The notes under the pieces are model-generated. The model worked only from the letters and a program-made list of their open reading frames with translations, was not told the origin of the DNA and ran no database searches. The position numbers and the translations under genes were made by a program. This document shows positions 5,194-6,766 of a DNA stretch of 6,766 nucleotides, one piece after another. This DNA comes from Gammaproteobacteria bacterium (GTDB taxonomy: Bacteria > Pseudomonadota > Gammaproteobacteria > SZUA-229). Numbering within the stretch: the stretch's first letter is position 1; each line of letters begins with the position of its first letter. The DNA lies in NCBI GenBank assembly GCA_027858635.1, contig JAQICG010000087.1:1-6766 (forward strand), given 5' to 3'.

Positions 5194-5397
5194 ATGATTA
5201 TCAATCTCTGGCAACTGGCTTTTCTGATAATAGTACTGCTGTTATCGACTACGATTCTGAACAAGGCCGGTTTTTCCCGCTGGTGGTCACTGTGTCTTTT
5301 TCTGCCGATGGTGAACATTCTGATGATCTGGGCGTTTGCCTTTATCGCCTGGCCGGCGGAAAACGCGGAACAGGATCGGCTCGAGCAGGATCAATAA
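5194..5397 (+). CDS. Small two-helix inner membrane protein (second of a paralogous pair)
   Basis: This 67-aa protein has helices at about residues 4-22 (NLWQLAFLIIVLLLSTTIL) and 31-53 (WSLCLFLPMVNILMIWAFAFIAW). They flank a loop NKAGFSRW, and the tail is acidic (ENAEQDRLEQDQ). It aligns with the previous protein over the loop and second helix (AG, SL, LP, W at matching spacing). The tails have opposite charge, basic in the first and acidic in this one, which would favour pairing of the two. The start ATG at 5194 lies two bases after the upstream stop. Its ribosome binding site AAAAGG (5180-5185) sits inside the end of the upstream gene, so the pair is translationally coupled and presumably made in equal amounts. 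No known function. Confidence 0.78.
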   Translation: MIINLWQLAFLIIVLLLSTTILNKAGFSRWWSLCLFLPMVNILMIWAFAFIAWPAENAEQDRLEQDQ

Positions 5398-5427
5398 CTC
5401 TCATCTTTTATATTAATTTGTGCTAAA

Positions 5428-5456
5428 TTTTCACCCGGTTAAAAGCCCTGTATAAC
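5428..5456 (+). promoter_or_regulatory. Candidate sigma-70 promoter of the carbonic anhydrase gene
   Basis: TTTTCA (5428-5433, 4/6) and TATAAC (5451-5456, 5/6) are spaced by 17 bases. They lie 54 bases before the ATG at 5510 and after the small-protein operon, so the carbonic anhydrase gene probably has its own promoter. Confidence 0.4.
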
Positions 5457-5462
5457 CTCCGA

Positions 5463-5480
5463 CCACCGACACTGCGGTGG
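5463..5480 (+). promoter_or_regulatory. Leader hairpin before the carbonic anhydrase gene
   Basis: CCACCG (5463-5468) pairs with CGGTGG (5475-5480) around a 6-base loop. It would form near the 5' end of a transcript started from the promoter proposed at 5428-5456. No T-run follows, so it is not a clear terminator. It might stabilise the message or affect translation of a gene that lacks a strong ribosome binding site. Confidence 0.4.
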
Positions 5481-5509
5481 CCATTAAAATAATCAGAACA
5501 TTCTAATTT

Positions 5510-6133
5510 ATGATATCAGCAAGAGAAGCCCTCAAAAGCCTGCAGGAAGGCAATCAACGCTTTGCCTCCAATGAGTGCCGCAATCTGTCACTGAGCGATT
5601 CCCAGCGCGCCGAACTGTCGAAGGAACAGAGTCCGCTGGCGATCATCCTGGGCTGCTCCGATTCGCGGGTGCCTGCCGAGATCGTCTTTGATCAGGGGCT
5701 GGGCGACCTGTTCGTGATTCGTGTCGCGGGCAATATTGTGGCGCCCTCACAAATCGGCAGTGTTGAATTCGCCGCCTCGCGTTTTGGTACGCCGCTGGTG
5801 GTGGTGCTGGGTCATTCTCAGTGTGGTGCCATTCTGGCGACGCTGGAAGAGTTGCAGCAGCCGAGCGAAAACCAGTCGCGAAATGTGCGCTCCATTGTCG
5901 ATCGGGTTCGCCCCTCGGTGGAGGCGTTGCTGGCCACAGACCTCAAAAATGACCATCAAGAGCTGGTAAGGCAGTCGGTGCGCGCCAACATCCGCGCTTC
6001 GGTGAGCCATCTGCGCCACGGCTCGGAGCTGCTCGAACAGCTCATCGATTCCGATAAGCTGATTGTTGTCGGCGCTGAATATTCGCTGGAGACCGGCCAG
6101 GTTGAATTCTTCGACAGCATGCCGGAGGCGTGA
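5510..6133 (+). CDS. Beta-class carbonic anhydrase
   Basis: The enzyme interconverts CO2 and bicarbonate in the cytoplasm, supplying bicarbonate to carboxylases and helping pH balance. The 207-aa protein has the full beta-class active site. Zinc ligand Cys49 and the Asp51-Arg53 dyad lie in GCSDSRVPAE. RVAGN (71-75) is followed by the conserved helix GSVEFAAS (83-90), and the other zinc ligands His102 and Cys105 lie in VLGHSQCGA. The C-terminal half ends with the usual strand LIVVGAEYSLETGQVEFF. Length and motif order fit the bacterial beta family, including the short forms found without a transport partner. There is no signal peptide. The ATG at 5510 has only a poor ribosome binding site. The gene is preceded by its own likely promoter and followed by a hairpin with a T-rich tail. 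Confidence 0.95.
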   Translation: MISAREALKSLQEGNQRFASNECRNLSLSDSQRAELSKEQSPLAIILGCSDSRVPAEIVFDQGLGDLFVIRVAGNIVAPSQIGSVEFAASRFGTPLVVVLGHSQCGAILATLEELQQPSENQSRNVRSIVDRVRPSVEALLATDLKNDHQELVRQSVRANIRASVSHLRHGSELLEQLIDSDKLIVVGAEYSLETGQVEFFDSMPEA

Positions 6134-6169
6134 TCGCTACTCACCACACCCGATAGCGATGTTATTTTT
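6133..6169 (+). terminator. Probable intrinsic terminator after the carbonic anhydrase gene
   Basis: ATCGCTA (6133-6139) pairs with TAGCGAT (6154-6160) over 7 bp. It is followed directly by GTTATTTTTG, a T-rich tail. The 14-base loop and modest GC content make it weaker than a classical terminator. It overlaps the stop codon of the gene by one base. Confidence 0.45.
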
Positions 6170-6233
6170 GTGCCCTCACTTTAAGCGACGGGCGTTACAC
6201 TGCTCCCGTTTTTCTGCTGACAGGGAATAAATA

Positions 6234-6719
6234 ATGAAAGCACCACGTTCACACGCGCGACTCAGGCGCTTCATCAGAGAAATCATGTTGCATACGCCCT
6301 TTACCAAAATGGTGTATCTTTTAATCATTCTCTGGCTGCTTTTTTCCACCGCCCTGTATCTGGCCGAGCGGGGAGCTGAAGCGGCGACTCTACATTCATA
6401 CAGCGAGGCGCTGTACTGGGGCGTCGCCGCCTTTTCCACAGCGGGCATTGCCGATACGCCTTCATCCGGCTTCGCCCAGTTAATCGGAGGACTCTGGATA
6501 GTGATTGGTTCGATGCTCTTTTTCGGCACCATCGTTGCTACCATTACCACCTATTTCTCACGGCCCATGCAGCTTCCGCATAAAAGAATCATCGATACCA
6601 TCGAATACAATCTGGAGCAGCTGAATGAGCTCTCGGTGGATGACCTGGATTTACTGAAAGAAACCGTGGACACGCTGATTACTCGCGTGGAACGCCTGAA
6701 GGAGAAAAGTCAACGTTAG
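6234..6719 (+). CDS. Two-TM potassium-channel-like membrane protein with an altered selectivity filter
   Basis: This 161-aa inner membrane protein has the TM1-pore-TM2 plan of Ion_trans_2/KcsA-like channels. A basic N-terminus (KAPRSHARLRRFIRE) is followed by TM1 at about residues 25-44. The pore helix is YSEALYWGVAAFST (56-69), the filter position reads T-A-G-I-A-D (69-74), and TM2 is about 83-107 (LIGGLWIVIGSMLFFGTIVAT). A soluble helical tail at about 118-158, rich in Glu, Leu and Lys, could form a coiled coil. The canonical filter is T-V-G-Y-G-D: here Thr, the first Gly and Asp are kept, while Tyr is Ile and the second Gly is Ala, so K+ selectivity is doubtful. There is no RCK/TrkA domain. 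The ATG at 6234 has AGGGA 7 bases upstream. A terminator follows directly, so the gene ends its transcription unit. Confidence 0.85.
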   Translation: MKAPRSHARLRRFIREIMLHTPFTKMVYLLIILWLLFSTALYLAERGAEAATLHSYSEALYWGVAAFSTAGIADTPSSGFAQLIGGLWIVIGSMLFFGTIVATITTYFSRPMQLPHKRIIDTIEYNLEQLNELSVDDLDLLKETVDTLITRVERLKEKSQR

Positions 6720-6720
6720 G

Positions 6721-6744
6721 AGGCTGAGCGCAGCCTGTTTTATT
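6721..6744 (+). terminator. Intrinsic terminator after the channel-like gene
   Basis: AGGCTG (6721-6726) and CAGCCT (6731-6736) form a 6-bp GC-rich stem with a 4-base loop AGCG, followed by GTTTTATT. It starts two bases after the stop codon. The arrangement is a typical rho-independent terminator. Confidence 0.75.
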
Positions 6745-6766
6745 CGCGTCCGGCCACCTTATTAGC

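Noticed and set aside
5721..6019. Overlapping alternative frames on both strands within the carbonic anhydrase gene
   Set aside because: The carbonic anhydrase frame carries all catalytic motifs; the others are shadows with Trp/Arg- or His/Arg-rich nonsense composition.
1..6766. Mobile element, phage, CRISPR or toxin-antitoxin system
   Set aside because: No transposase, integrase, direct-repeat array or recognisable toxin/antitoxin pair was found. The two small membrane proteins lack the usual features of type I toxins, such as a very short single helix with an antisense RNA.

Overview
The window reads as chromosomal DNA of a gammaproteobacterium. The clearest pointers are a YebC/PmpR-family protein beginning MGRAYQNRKES (the YeeN-like branch familiar from Gammaproteobacteria), MobB, and an operon of a ribosome-hibernation factor fused to a cold-shock domain plus a CBS protein. 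A small aromatic/Gly-rich exported peptide resembling sulfur-globule proteins, and a cytochrome c remnant, would fit a sulfur-oxidising or respiratory lifestyle. The genus cannot be named from this sequence. No phage, transposase, CRISPR, tRNA or rRNA gene was seen.

Layout, left to right. The 5' end of mobB runs leftward off the window edge (1-311). Divergent from it is a 5'-broken cytochrome c gene with one CVSCH haem site (422-766). A 321-base gene-free stretch follows, with a striking 18-bp-stem inverted repeat (841-885) and promoter-like elements. Two unrecognised proteins come next on the + strand (1088-1696 and 1875-2225). Facing them on the - strand is a two-gene operon, HPF/cold-shock fusion then CBS protein (3358 down to 2325). 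A 50-codon exported-peptide ORF lies at 3477-3629. yebC-like (4465-3740, - strand) diverges from a small cupin gene (4608-4919). Then on the + strand come a tandem pair of two-helix membrane proteins (4997-5397), a beta-carbonic anhydrase (5510-6133) and a two-TM potassium-channel-like protein with a degenerate selectivity filter (6234-6719), closed by a good intrinsic terminator.

Functionally this is mostly housekeeping and stress biology: molybdenum cofactor maturation, ribosome hibernation, ligand sensing by CBS domains, translation or transcription control by YebC, CO2/bicarbonate interconversion and ion transport. I see no large undescribed multi-gene system. The points most worth following are the channel with a T-A-G-I-A-D filter, the sulfur-globule-like peptide with a doubtful start, the broken cytochrome gene, the long hairpin, and the duplicated small membrane proteins.
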